Shown in pieces: positions 42,042-53,071 of a stretch of DNA of 64,000 bases (positions are counted from its first letter, which is position 1; every line of letters starts with the position of its first letter). Origin of the DNA: Solanum dulcamara (lineage: Eukaryota > Streptophyta > Magnoliopsida > Solanales > Solanaceae); contig NC_077245.1 in assembly GCF_947179165.1 (NCBI RefSeq), positions 40,975,286 through 41,039,285 on the forward strand. The letters run 5' to 3'. Both the position numbers and the translations under genes were made by a program. The notes under the pieces were generated by a model. That model was not told the origin of the DNA. It saw only the letters and a program-made list of their open reading frames with translations, and made no database searches.

Positions 42042-44954
42042 GTATTTGTCACGATCCAACCCCATAGGCCGAGATTGGGGTCCGACCTGGACCCCCGTAT
42101 ACCTATCTATCAGCTGTGGTCAAGTCAAATTATAGACACGTAATGCATATAAATCAAGTGTAGTCAAGCCAGACTATAAACAACATGATACGTATATAAG
42201 ACCCCCCATGGGTCATAACATTTCATATATTTATAGCCTCTTTTATTTGTATCATAACATGAAAGGGCACGCAAGCCAAAAAGGTTGTCATAACATAATA
42301 ACATATACCATACATCATGTAGACCTAGTTGAACCAAACTGTCATACACAACCCACATATACATGTCTGCAGACCTCTAAAATATTAACGACAACAAATG
42401 GCGGGACAGGGCCCCCGCCGTACCCCTGAATAGACAAAACAATTTTATACATCAGTGGTCAGTATCAAAAACCCAGGCTCCGATACAATGGAGCCTCTTC
42501 CTACTGAGCTGGGCGGAATCCTAAGCTGACGGACTCCCAAAACCTGTATCTGTACCTGCAACATGAAACGCAGCCCCCCGAGAAAAGGGGGTCAGTACGA
42601 CATATGTACTGAGTATGTAAAAACATAATGTATCACAACTGGAAGCATATCTAAAATAGAGAAGCAAGAGATAAAATGTCAAATCAGAAACCTGTACCTA
42701 TACTCTGTGAATTACAAAAGCATGCATGTTCAAATTATACCATATAGACGGCCCTACCAGGGATCCGATAAATACATCTGTAAAACCATCATAGGCCCCG
42801 TGCCATCACCATCTTATTACAACACATCATCATATATATACATAACTGCCCTGGCCCTCTAGTGAAGGACTCAGTGGATAAATGCAGTGAATTGCACGAA
42901 TCTGATAACCGGCCCGGGACTCAGTGAAGAAGTGTTATAGTATACACGAATAGAGTAATGAGTAACTATATGTAATTTAAATCATATCGGAGACTCGACA
43001 AAATAAGAAAGTTAAGATTTTGCCTGAGGACCCGAGTAGTCGTATAGTCATCTTGAGTGTCCTCTAAATGCCATTATGGGTTGTCTCAATTGTAATCTCT
43101 GCGACCCTAGACATGTGTTAACATAGGGACAAATCATTTATAGAATCAAAACACTTGGTGTCATATAGTCTTTTAAGACTTGGAGCCTGTACATTCATTA
43201 TCCCCTTAATACAGAGAAGTTTTCAGGGAACTAGTTCAACTATTACAAGAGTTCGATATTCAAAAGTAAATAGGACATGTTTAAGAATGGAGTTACCCCA
43301 AAGCTCGTATCCTATTTCACTTACAACTAAGACATGCCAGAAAAGAAAGAGAGTAAGCTCTACATAGTCTGTACCTCCCTTCATGTGGTCATCCTGTACA
43401 TATTTCATATCCGGCCCATTCTGGGGCTCGGTGAACAACTATGGCATCATAGTCTCATTTTCATACCAAGTACATATCAAGAGAAGGGAGAGATAGCTTT
43501 CCACACATTACTTTTTTACATGTAGAAGCCTTAACAGACAATACTCAATTCTCACAGAAGTTCCAATACTAAGTAGTGGATAGGGGTTATGAGGCGTACT
43601 TGAGGTTCTGGAATGGAATTACCCCCACATTTCACATACAATTCACTTAGGCTAAGACACGCCAAAAGAAAAGAAAGATAGCTTTACATACTTATGCCAA
43701 AAACATGCCAAGAGAAAGCTTCACATACTTATTCCAAAAATATGCCAAGAGAAAGCATCACATACTTATTTCAAAAACATGCCTAGAGAAAGCTTCACAT
43801 ACCTCGTACAGGTTATTCTTCGCCACGTTCGCCTCGTCGTACTTTGAACCTATTAAACACGGAAGTAATACGAATATCAACCACTCTTGACTTTCCAGCA
43901 CCTTAAGTTACACCCTAGTATTCATGGAACATATTTCCTTGTTCGTCTGCTCGACTAGTTCTTTAATTAGTTAGGGCGTTAACAAAAATTGGACAGCACC
44001 TCCCCTATAATGTGCCCTATCCGAATTTTCAATTTCACTCCTAATACCTACAGCCAACCCAAAACAACAACCTGCAGCATATGTTTAAGAAATTCACATC
44101 AACAATATACAACATAAACTCCAAACGATTCGCTCAAAACTACGATATCAAAGTATGGTTTCTAATTTCCATTTTGCAAAACCTTTAACCGTACGAAGCG
44201 GGGGGTCGTGTGTCTGCAACCAACATCTATCCCACCTCATTTAGGACACTTTTAGGCCCTGCAACACACCACCACATGACCAGCAACAGCCCCCACACGT
44301 ACAATGTCTTATTTTGACTACAATTTAACTATAACGACTACAATTTAGTTTGTCTCGAACATCAAGCATATTTATGATATTTCCACATTTCCATCCACTT
44401 ACACAATGTATAATACACTTCATAACAACACCATAAGCTTCAAATTGAAAGGAAAAATCTTACCTTTCCCGAAATTGGCCAAAACTCGCCAAAACTCACT
44501 TCGGAAACCTCTTTGATGTGCTGAAATGGAGCGGACTGTTTGTGTCACTTCTCCGCTGCCCCAAATTGAAATTTTATGTTATCAAACACCATTATATAAC
44601 TGTGTGACAGCCCAAATAATTAATTCACGGAACGAAAGTCGGAGGCTTACCTAGGCAGCCCCAAACCCGTAGCCCCTCTAGCTTATTCTCTCAAGCTTTT
44701 CTTTCAACTTTCTTCCAAGTTTCTAAGTGTAAAGATGAAGATATGGTCCTGTAGGTATTGTAAGACACATATATACATCTCCATGTGGTTGAGGAACCCC
44801 GTAGATAATTAATTCACGGTGGAAAAATTAGAACTCACCTTGAATTCCTTGGCCTAGGCCGTAGGTGCTCTCTTTTTCTCTCTTAAAATTTTTTCTAAGT
44901 TTCCTTGGCTTAATGTTTAAGGATTAGCTGAAAGTGAAGACTAGTCACAACATA

Positions 44955-45181
44955 TACATATATATGGGTGGTCCTAGGAGGTGACACGTGTCAGCCCCTA
45001 AGGTGGACACGTGTCCAACCCCTATTGGGCCATCGCATCCATGCACTCAAGGAGAGGCTGCCACGAGGCAGTGGGTCCCACCTCCCCCCAAGCAGGTGGG
45101 TCACCTACTTTACCCAAGTAGGTGGGTCACCTTTTTGTTTGAGGTGCTGCCACGTGTAACTCCTTCATTGGCTGCCACGTG
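44955..45181 (-). promoter_or_regulatory. LTR promoter-like module: G-box cluster plus TATA (E2 3' LTR)
   Basis: CACGTG at 44985-44990, 45008-45013, 45151-45156 and 45176-45181, with a fifth diverged site (CCACGAGG) near 45060. The first two are in perfect GACACGTGTC palindromes. On the minus strand these precede CCATATATATGTATATG (44951-44967), a TATA-like box 18 or more bases downstream. bZIP/bHLH factors bind CACGTG (known). That this is the LTR promoter is inference. Confidence 0.6.
45073..45142. repeat. AGGTGGGTCACCT palindrome repeats in E2 LTR
   Basis: Two AGGTGggtCACCT inverted motifs spaced about 26-28 bp. Unit number and sequence vary among the LTR copies (near 50778-50820, 55520-55600 and 59645-59695). 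Confidence 0.75.
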
Positions 45182-45516
45182 TCATCTTTTCCCCTTCCTC
45201 GTGGGTTCGTAATCTCATCTTATTTTAAGAGTCTATGTAATCCTTGCTACGCAATCTTGGTATGTCGTCAAATAGCTCAAGTATGTAATACTTCTAAGTT
45301 AGTAGCTTCCGTAGGTAAATCGAGTCCTACGACTCATTACTTGGCCTCCAATTCATTTCGGATTCTTATGTCTCTATTTTCAACCTTCTCTACTACGGGG
45401 TATCACATTCTCCCCTCTTTAGAGTCGTTTGATAGTGTCTGGACAGTAGGGGTCTCATGTCCACTTTCAAGAAGACTAGGAACACGTTTAAAGGTTCAAA
45501 AGTGCGGGGTGTAACA

Positions 45517-45530
45517 TCCTTCCCCCCTTT
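45517..45530 (-). promoter_or_regulatory. E2 polypurine tract
   Basis: The minus strand reads AAAGGGGGGAAGGA immediately before the 3' LTR. Confidence 0.85.
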
Positions 45531-45639
45531 AGAACATTCATCCCCGAATGTTAAAAAAAACTTCCCTTAGAACTTTATACAGAGTATAGGGAGATTCTTC
45601 GCTATTGCCATAACACATACTCCCATCTAAGTACTTAAT

Positions 45640-46330
45640 ATACGAGTTTCAGGAGTTGGGGTTACTTGTAGACATCGGGAATACGTGCGAATATTTGTGT
45701 TTCATGTTCTCTTCAGCTTCCCAGGTCATCCTCTTTCTAGTTTTTGGTTTGCCACAATACTTTGACGGAAGTCACGTCCTTATTCTCAACCTTCTAATTT
45801 GCCGTTCTAAGAATGTTATAGGTTGTTCCTCGCAGGATTCCATTTCGTGTACATCATCTATGGGACACACTCTGGGTGGATCACCAGTACATTGTGAATT
45901 ATCCGTATCACACGTATTGGGCGTATAGTTTCGTAATCAGGTGGTAAGTTCAACTTACAGGCAACTTTTCCCATCTTACAAGTAACTTGATAAGGTTCGA
46001 TGTATTTTGGGCTAAGTTTCCTTTTCTTGCCGAATCTTATTACTCCCTTCTTGGGTGACCCTGTCACGAACACTTAACCATTAATTTGAACTCTGACTGT
46101 CGATGTTGATTATCTGCATATCACTTTTGCCGACTCTAGGCTGCTAACCAATAGCTTGCCCAATCATGTCGGGGCCTTTTAGTCTTTTCCCCCAATAGGG
46201 GGACTTGCACACTCTTCCATACAATGTCTTGTACGGGGCCATCAAGATACTGGAATGGTAGCCATTCTTGTAGGAAACTCAATAAGTGGTGGACGATCGT
46301 CCCAGTTACTCTTAAAGCCAACCATATAAG
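45640..46330 (-). pseudogene. E2 pol C-terminus: integrase tail and chromodomain
   Basis: The minus strand reads PKKGVIRFGKKRKLSPKYIE and PYQVTCKMGKVACKLNLPPD (46073 downward), then ITFLERQIRRLRIRT, a stop, and after a shift MTWEAEENMKHKYSHVFPMS. Chromodomain motifs ERQ.RRLR and TWEAEENM are clear. Upstream 46136-46321 is a decayed integrase end. Many stops. Confidence 0.8.
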
Positions 46331-47004
46331 CTCGCAATATATCTTCTAGCGTTTGATAGTATGCTCAATTTGTTCAGCAGCTCGAGGGAAAAATGCAGTA
46401 CAAAGACCTGTCTGTGCTCCTGATCTCTTCTTGGACTGATCTTCAGACGTTAATTATAATTGAAGTCCCTCCATCTGAGATAATAACTGGGGAAACCTCC
46501 TGGAGTCTTACTACCTCCTTGACCTATAACTTCACCTAGTTTCAGCTGCATAGGTGGTCTTGATTAAAAGCAAATGGGCTGATGCATTAGCCTACTCACA
46601 ATAACCCGTATAGTACCCTACTCTTGCAGAGTATAAAGTATATCCGTAATGACGTTGATAATTTGGGAATCCTTAGCCTCGTATAGTCCTTCTCGACTCC
46701 TTTCAAAACTTTAACTGGCACCCTACCTTTTTGGTTTTTTTTTTTCTCTGGCCCCTTAGAGTTGGCTGCCAAGTGGTGTCGAAATTCCCTCGCCCACTGG
46801 CCCTTATAGCCATTCCGTGGTTTGCCTACCATTAACTGTTATTATGTTGAAGAACTGTGGCATTCAAGTGCGTCGTCAGTTAGCAATTAGCTAATCTTTC
46901 TTGTCTTACTTAAGTCCTTTTTACAATACCCTCAACGTAACTTATAGTACTCCAGGTACATAATCTCATGTCGTTTCTCCGCAACTAGTTCAGATTCTTC
47001 CATC
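46331..47004 (-). pseudogene. E2 degraded integrase and unassigned internal sequence
   Basis: Only scattered integrase-like words on the minus strand. Nothing continuous can be assigned. Confidence 0.45.
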
Positions 47005-47123
47005 TCACGCGATCATACCAGCAGTAATGCTCTAAATTCCACTAGAATTTAGAAGTTAAGCGTGCTTGGGCGAGAGTAATACTGGGATGGGTGACCTTCC
47101 TGGGAAGTCTTCATGTCGCGCTT
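47005..47123 (+). pseudogene. 5S rRNA-like sequence inside E2
   Basis: GCGATCATACCAGCAGTAAT at the start, AAGTTAAGCGTGCTTGGGCG (A box and spacer), GAGAGTAATACTGGGATGGG and TGACCTTCCTGGGAAGTC follow plant 5S rRNA over its full length of about 119 nt. The internal control region is almost unchanged. The centre (CTCTAAATTCCACTAGAATT) has diverged, and helix I is only partly pairable. Orientation is opposite to E2. It could be a retrotransposed 5S, a relic of a Cassandra-type TRIM LTR (which carry 5S sequence), or a captured rDNA fragment. Confidence 0.9.
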
Positions 47124-47901
47124 TATTGTAATCCTTGCAATAACGTGCAGGGCACTCAACTTAGCCCAAGATTTACCTTAGCGTCGTCTCGCTAGTCTTC
47201 ATATTTTGCCTTGCCCTTTCCTTTGTTATCTTGCAACTGGTATAGGGGTAGATCTTTGGTCCAACCGTGGTCATGTTTGACTTTGTCTGTAGCACTAATT
47301 CCATTCTTATATTTCGTCTTAACCCATCCCCATATCTCTCGGTAGGGTATCCAAAATATCATAACAATATTGTCATTATTGAGCCCCTATATCTTTTATC
47401 CTGTACTTACTCACTCAACCAGATGCTTATACATACCCGTAGGTTGCACAACCATTCTGATGTTACTTGTAGGAGGTAGATGTAGTCTTTCCGTCTCCTA
47501 GTTCATTCTACTGTACACATGTTACTCATATTGAAACTTGCTTGTGCCATCTTGTTATACCTCTTTCTTTTCCCTTATTCACTCTTTGCTCTTCTCATCC
47601 CCTATCCTAGGAGGTTTCGTGTCCCCTTTTTCCTTGGTTATTTATCTATCGCAACATCATTTGCGACCAACTCTATGGCCAACATCTTGGCTTTTGACCC
47701 ACGAATGATGTCATTATCCTTTGTAATGTCTCTTGAGTTATTCGATATCCTTTTATTGCTATACCCTTTCCTTTTCATACGCATTCACCTTTTAGCATTA
47801 CGTCATTCAAGGTCTTGTTGAAAACTTCTGAAAACTATCTTGCATAACATTCTGACTTCTATCCAATTATTGACGACTTCCAGATCTTCCTAACTTGGTT
47901 C
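47124..47901. other. E2 internal region, unassigned
   Basis: Pyrimidine-rich plus strand, no recognisable domain in six frames. It ends at the TSD of the nested solo LTR. Confidence 0.5.
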
Positions 47902-47906
47902 AACAA

Positions 47907-50900
47907 TGTCATGAACCAACCCCATAGGCCGTGACGGGTGTCGGAACTGGACACCCCTGTCTACCCTGGCCAACTATACATAGTCTGTCCCCTGGTTATA
48001 CTCAAAATACATCAACAGATAAGAAAACTTATAAGCCGACAAGGCTATTGTAACACATGGGGTCGTCCCGTGATACATATATATGCGAGCCGACAAGGCC
48101 ACCACAACACCGGGAATGCCCCGGATTATAAGTCATATCAATACAACCGTACATATCCGTACATATAGCTCATATACTACTCAGGCACAACTCATATACA
48201 TCCCATGCACTACTCATATACAGCTCATATACAACTTAGATACAGTCCATATACAATGTATATACAATTTATATACATATACGCTCTACACACATACAAC
48301 CCACATCTGTATCCACAGACCTCTAAGAGTCAAAAGAATAGTAACATAAGGCGGGACAGGGCCCCCGCCGTACCCATGAACAAAACTTATATACATGCAT
48401 CAAGTTTTAGTACCCAAAATTAGGCTCCACCACAATGGTTCTTGGACCGCTGAGTGGGACTCCTACGCTGGCGGATCCCCAACCTGTGTACCTGCACCTG
48501 CTGGCATGAAACGCAGCCCCCCGAGGAAAGGGGGGTTAGTACGACATATGTACTGAGTATGAAAAACGTAACATAATATGACTGGAGGTATATCCGAAAT
48601 AGAGAAGTAGGGGAACAAATTATCAAACCAGAAACCTGTACCTGTACTCTGTGAATCACAAAAGCATGCATGCTCAAATTATACAATATAGCCGTCCTTT
48701 TCAAGAATCCGGCGAATCACATCTGTAGGACCATCATAGGCCCGGTGTTATCACCACCTTATTGCAACACATCGTCATCATACATATATACATACGTACC
48801 CGACCCTCTAGTGAGGGCTCGGTGAACAATGCAGTGAGTTGTACACGATAACGGACCCGGCCAAGGACTCGGTGAAAGAAATGTTACAATATACACGCGT
48901 AGAGTAGTGAGTAACTATATGCAATTCAAATCATTATCAAAGACTCGACAGAATAAGAAAGTTGAGCTTTTGTTTGAGGACCTGAGTAACGAAGTAGTCA
49001 TCTCGAGCATCCTCTAAATGCCATTATGGGCTATCTCAAAAGTAATCTTGGGGACCCTAGACATGTATTAACGTAGGGCCAAATCATTTATGGAATCAAA
49101 CACATAGTCTCGTGTAGTCTTTATGACTCGGAGCTTGTACATTTGGTACCTCTTTAACGTATAGAAGTTTCCAGGAAAATAGTTCAACTACTATCAGAGT
49201 TCGGTATTCAAAAGTAAACAGGAGATGCTAAGGATGGAGTTACCTTGGAGCTCAGATCATATTCAACTTACAACTAAGACAAGGACATGCCCAAAAGAAG
49301 AAAGAGAATACGCTCTATATAGTGTGTACTTTCCCTTAGGTGATCTACATATACATATTTCGTACCCGGCCCATCATGGGGCTCGGTGAACCACTATGGC
49401 GTCGTAATCTCATTTTCGTATCAAATACATCTCAATGGAAAGAAGAGATAGCTTCTCACACACTACATTCTAACACATAGAAGCCCTACTAGGCAATACT
49501 TAATCTTTACAGGAACTCTAATACTGAACAGTGGATAGGGGTTATGAGGCGTACTTGGAATTATGGGAATGGAATTATCGCCGCACTTCATATACAATTC
49601 ACTTAAGGATAAACATTGTCAAAAGGAAAGAAAGATAGCTGTACGCACTTATACAAAAAACATGCCAAAAGAAAGTTCCACATACCTCTTATGGATTCCC
49701 TTTAATCGTGTTCATGTCGTTGTCCTCGAAACCTATTTAACATGGAAGTAACGCAAGTATTAACAACCTTAAACTTCTCATCAACTCATACTACTCACGA
49801 GTATTCATAGCATTCATCCCCTCGCTCGCCCTCTCGACTAGTTCCTTAACTAGTTAAGGTGTTAACGGAAATCGGACAACACCTCTCCTATAATGTGTCC
49901 TATACGAATTCCCAACCATGTCCTTAACACCTGCAGCCAACCAAAAATACAACCAGCAGCTCATATATATATAACATGGTAACATTACACAATATAAACT
50001 CCAAACGACTCGCCCGAAGTTACGATACCAAAAGAGGGTTTCTAGTTTCTATTTTGCGAAACCTTTAACCGTATGAAGCGGGGGGTCGTGTGGCTGTAAA
50101 CAGCAGCTCCCCCACCTATTTAGAGCACTTTTAGACCCTACAACACGCCACAACACAACCAGCAGCAGCCCCCACGCGCACAACACCTTATTTCGGCAAT
50201 AATTTAACTATAACGATTCCGATTTAGTTTATTTCGAATGTCGAACTTTTCCCAACTTTTTCCCAACTTCCAGCAGTCCAAAAGGTGTGTAATACACCCC
50301 ATAAAAACATCATAAACTTCAAGTTAGAGGGGAAGACCTTACCTTTCCCGAAATTGGCTAGAACTTGCCGAAATCGCGCCTCAGAACTCTTTTTTAGCGC
50401 GCTGAATCGTCGTGGCAGCTTGCTGTCCGTTTTTTTGCTGCACCAAACTCTAGTTTTATACTACTAATACTTTTATATCATCGTGGTATATGCTAAATAA
50501 TTAATTTATGGAATAAAATCGGGACTTACCTTATTTTTCTCCCAAGCCATCGCAATTTTCTCTCTAGGTTAGGGTTTGTTCATCTATTTTTGGTTGCTGC
50601 AAATTTGATGAATAAAATCTGAAGTTTATGATACATATACCTACATATATGTGGTCTTAGGGTGTGACACGTGTCAGCCCCAAGAGGTGACACGTGTCCA
50701 GCCCCTATTGGGCCACCGCATCTACATGCTGAAGGAGGGGCTGCCACGTGGCAGTGGGGCCCACCTCCCCCAACCAGGTGGGTCACCTACTTGGCCCCAA
50801 GTAGGTGGGTCACCTGCTTGCTTAGGTGCTGCCACATGTCACCCTCCTATTGGCCGCCCCGTGTAATTTTTTTTCCTCCTCGTGGGTTCGTAATCTCATC

Positions 50901-51195
50901 TTATTTTAAGAGCCTATGTCATCCGTGCTATGCAAGCTTGGTATATACTGAAATAGCTTAAGTATATAAAACTTCTAAGTTTGGGGCATACGTAAGCAAA
51001 TCGAGTCCTACGACTCATCACTTGGCCTCCAACTCCCTCCGACTTCTCTTGACCCTATTTCCAACCTCCCTTAACATGGGGTGTCACATTCTCCCTTCTT
51101 AGAGTTGTTCAATAGGGTCGTAACTTAAGTGGCTCACGTACTAGCTTCTAAGTAACTTAAGGAACCTTCCGAGTTCAAAGATGTGGGGTGTAACA
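47907..51195 (-). mobile_element. Solo LTR of the E2 family, 5-bp TSD AACAA
   Basis: The plus strand starts TGTCATGAACCAACCCC and ends TGTGGGGTGTAACA. It is flanked by AACAA at 47902-47906 and 51196-51200. It has no PBS or PPT at its edges, so it is a solo LTR left by LTR-LTR recombination and not part of the E2 frame. Three CACGTG boxes are at 50668, 50691 and 50745, with a TATA-like run near 50633-50652. Confidence 0.93.
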
Positions 51196-51200
51196 AACAA

Positions 51201-53055
51201 AGGATCTTATTGAAGTTTAAGCATCCATCTCAAATATGTTGCCATATCAATTGCCTCCATCTTACCCTTTGCAGTTTTCTCACTTGCTTCCCTCCTTTAG
51301 AGGGTACTTATACCTTTATCCGCTTATACCTTGCTCTATGTCTCTATGCCCAGTTTCAAATTCGTCCAGTCTCCTTCCCCAGTCTACTTGGTACTGTATC
51401 ATATCCCCGTCTTTCTGCATTTTTTTTGCCAACCTGATTATCCATGTACAGAACCTTGGCTAACTCACGAGGCGATAGAAGCCTTCCCACACATAGTGCG
51501 ACACCTCATCTATTAATCTGTACTTGAGTAATAGGACCCATGGAATAACCCGTCCGAGGCCACATTCTACTTATCTTTATAAAAAGTTAATATACACTTA
51601 TAGCTGTTCCAAATTTTCTTTTAACTAGGCAACATTTGTATTCCAACATTCATTGTCCAAGATTCTCTTGGAGTAGTGGATTTCCCAACCTATATCCTTT
51701 GTTTCTTGGGATAAATGGAAGCTGCACCATTTATTCCTTAAGTTTGTCGTCTTTGTCTCTTAAGAGTTCCGTTATTTTTGAGGCGTCATTGTGTACACGC
51801 ATTACTCCTTTATACCTTATAGCCCTTACCCTTACTTTGTACCCAACACAGGCTTTTAACTTAGTAGACGTATACCAAGTACGCCTTACTAGTGGTCCTA
51901 CTTTATCCCTGTATAATTGTATCACACCGTTCAATTCATACTTACATATCCCCCTTTTAGTTCGTACTCATATTCAGTTCCTAACATCTCTTTGAGGTGC
52001 TTCTGTTCGAAGCTCTATCCCCAAGTAGTCAGTGGAGGACTATAAACTGTTGTCGTAAACCATTTTCCAACCATTGTTAGAAGAAACTAGAATCTCTTAA
52101 ACATCACAGTACTTCTTTTAATACTTGACCTACCTGGTCTCCTTCTGAGTTTATCCTCGAGTTATGAACAACTTATCTAATTTACAATTAGGAGTTGGGG
52201 GCTTGGTACTTTCAAAATGATTGAAGCTCAATTACTGGACATCTTACCCTTCAACCTGAGCTTCTCTTTTTTTTCTACAGCACAATTACGGCTGGAGATA
52301 CTGTGGTCTGAACTGTATTGCTCAGATAGACTTTTGTTTCTCCGAAATAAACTTCCCCAAGTAAAAAGGGTATCCCTTATTGACGACATGAAGAGTACCT
52401 CTTACAACTTTTGTTAAACATAATAGGGGTACTTGGTATTAATTTCTAAGACATCTTAAGAATCTAGGTTTCATTCCCTTTTCTTGTTCTAGAAAAATTT
52501 CGGCAGAGTTTCCTCTATATTCCTTATTATTCCACAACCTGCACGCAGAAAATACCAACAATGCCTCACAGGGCCAACATATATACATATTCATATCACA
52601 TCACAGCCACACAGGGCTTTCAATATGCTCTCATATCGCCGCCACACAGGGCTTTCAATATTAACAATAATATGAAAGTAATGGACTTACCTCGTATGTC
52701 CAACTTTACCTGCATCTGTTGCACTTCCCTGTTTTCCTTTCAGGTTTTGCCTTTGAATCACAATCATATGTAAATACCTTACCCAACAGATATCTTTCGT
52801 ACCTTTACTTACCCGCGTGCTTCGTAACTTTCCCATGTCGTCAAGTACTTCCTTCCATCGATGTCGTCCTTCTGTTAAGATCCAAGGTTCGTATAAGAAG
52901 GTTTCCTATGACTCGGATCTATAGCACGATCTCAGTTATGAAAGAGAGGTAACATCCTAAATGTCCTGTAGCTTCCTGTTTATGGATGTGGCGCACAACA
53001 CATCGATAATCAAGACTCTACTAGACACGGTCTGTAGACAATCCAAGAACGAACT
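51201..53055 (-). other. E2 5' internal region, heavily decayed
   Basis: It should hold gag, but no gag or zinc-knuckle words are readable. Near 52570-52660 the phrase CACAGGGCTTTCAATAT is duplicated. The 150 bp next to the PBS (about 52940-53055, GGATGTGGCGCACAACACAT) resembles the leader of E1. Confidence 0.55.
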
Positions 53056-53067
53056 GCTCTGATACCA
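53056..53067 (-). promoter_or_regulatory. E2 primer binding site
   Basis: The minus strand reads TGGTATCAGAGC, the exact 12-nt complement expected for the 3' end of plant initiator tRNA-Met, four bases inside the 5' LTR. Confidence 0.92.
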
Positions 53068-53071
53068 CTTC

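Larger units (their letters stand above)
42047..45516 (-). repeat. E2 3' LTR (3470 bp)
   Basis: The plus strand starts TGTCACGATCCAACCCC and ends GCGGGGTGTAACA. Short reading frames in it do not match known proteins. It contains four CACGTG boxes at 44985-45181. Confidence 0.9.

Noticed and set aside
42164..45514. Many short open frames in the E2 LTR
   Set aside because: None has a domain and they are broken in the sister LTR copies.
47005..47123. Functional 5S rRNA gene
   Set aside because: The central third is diverged, helix I pairs poorly, there is no tandem 5S array, and it sits inside a decayed retrotransposon.
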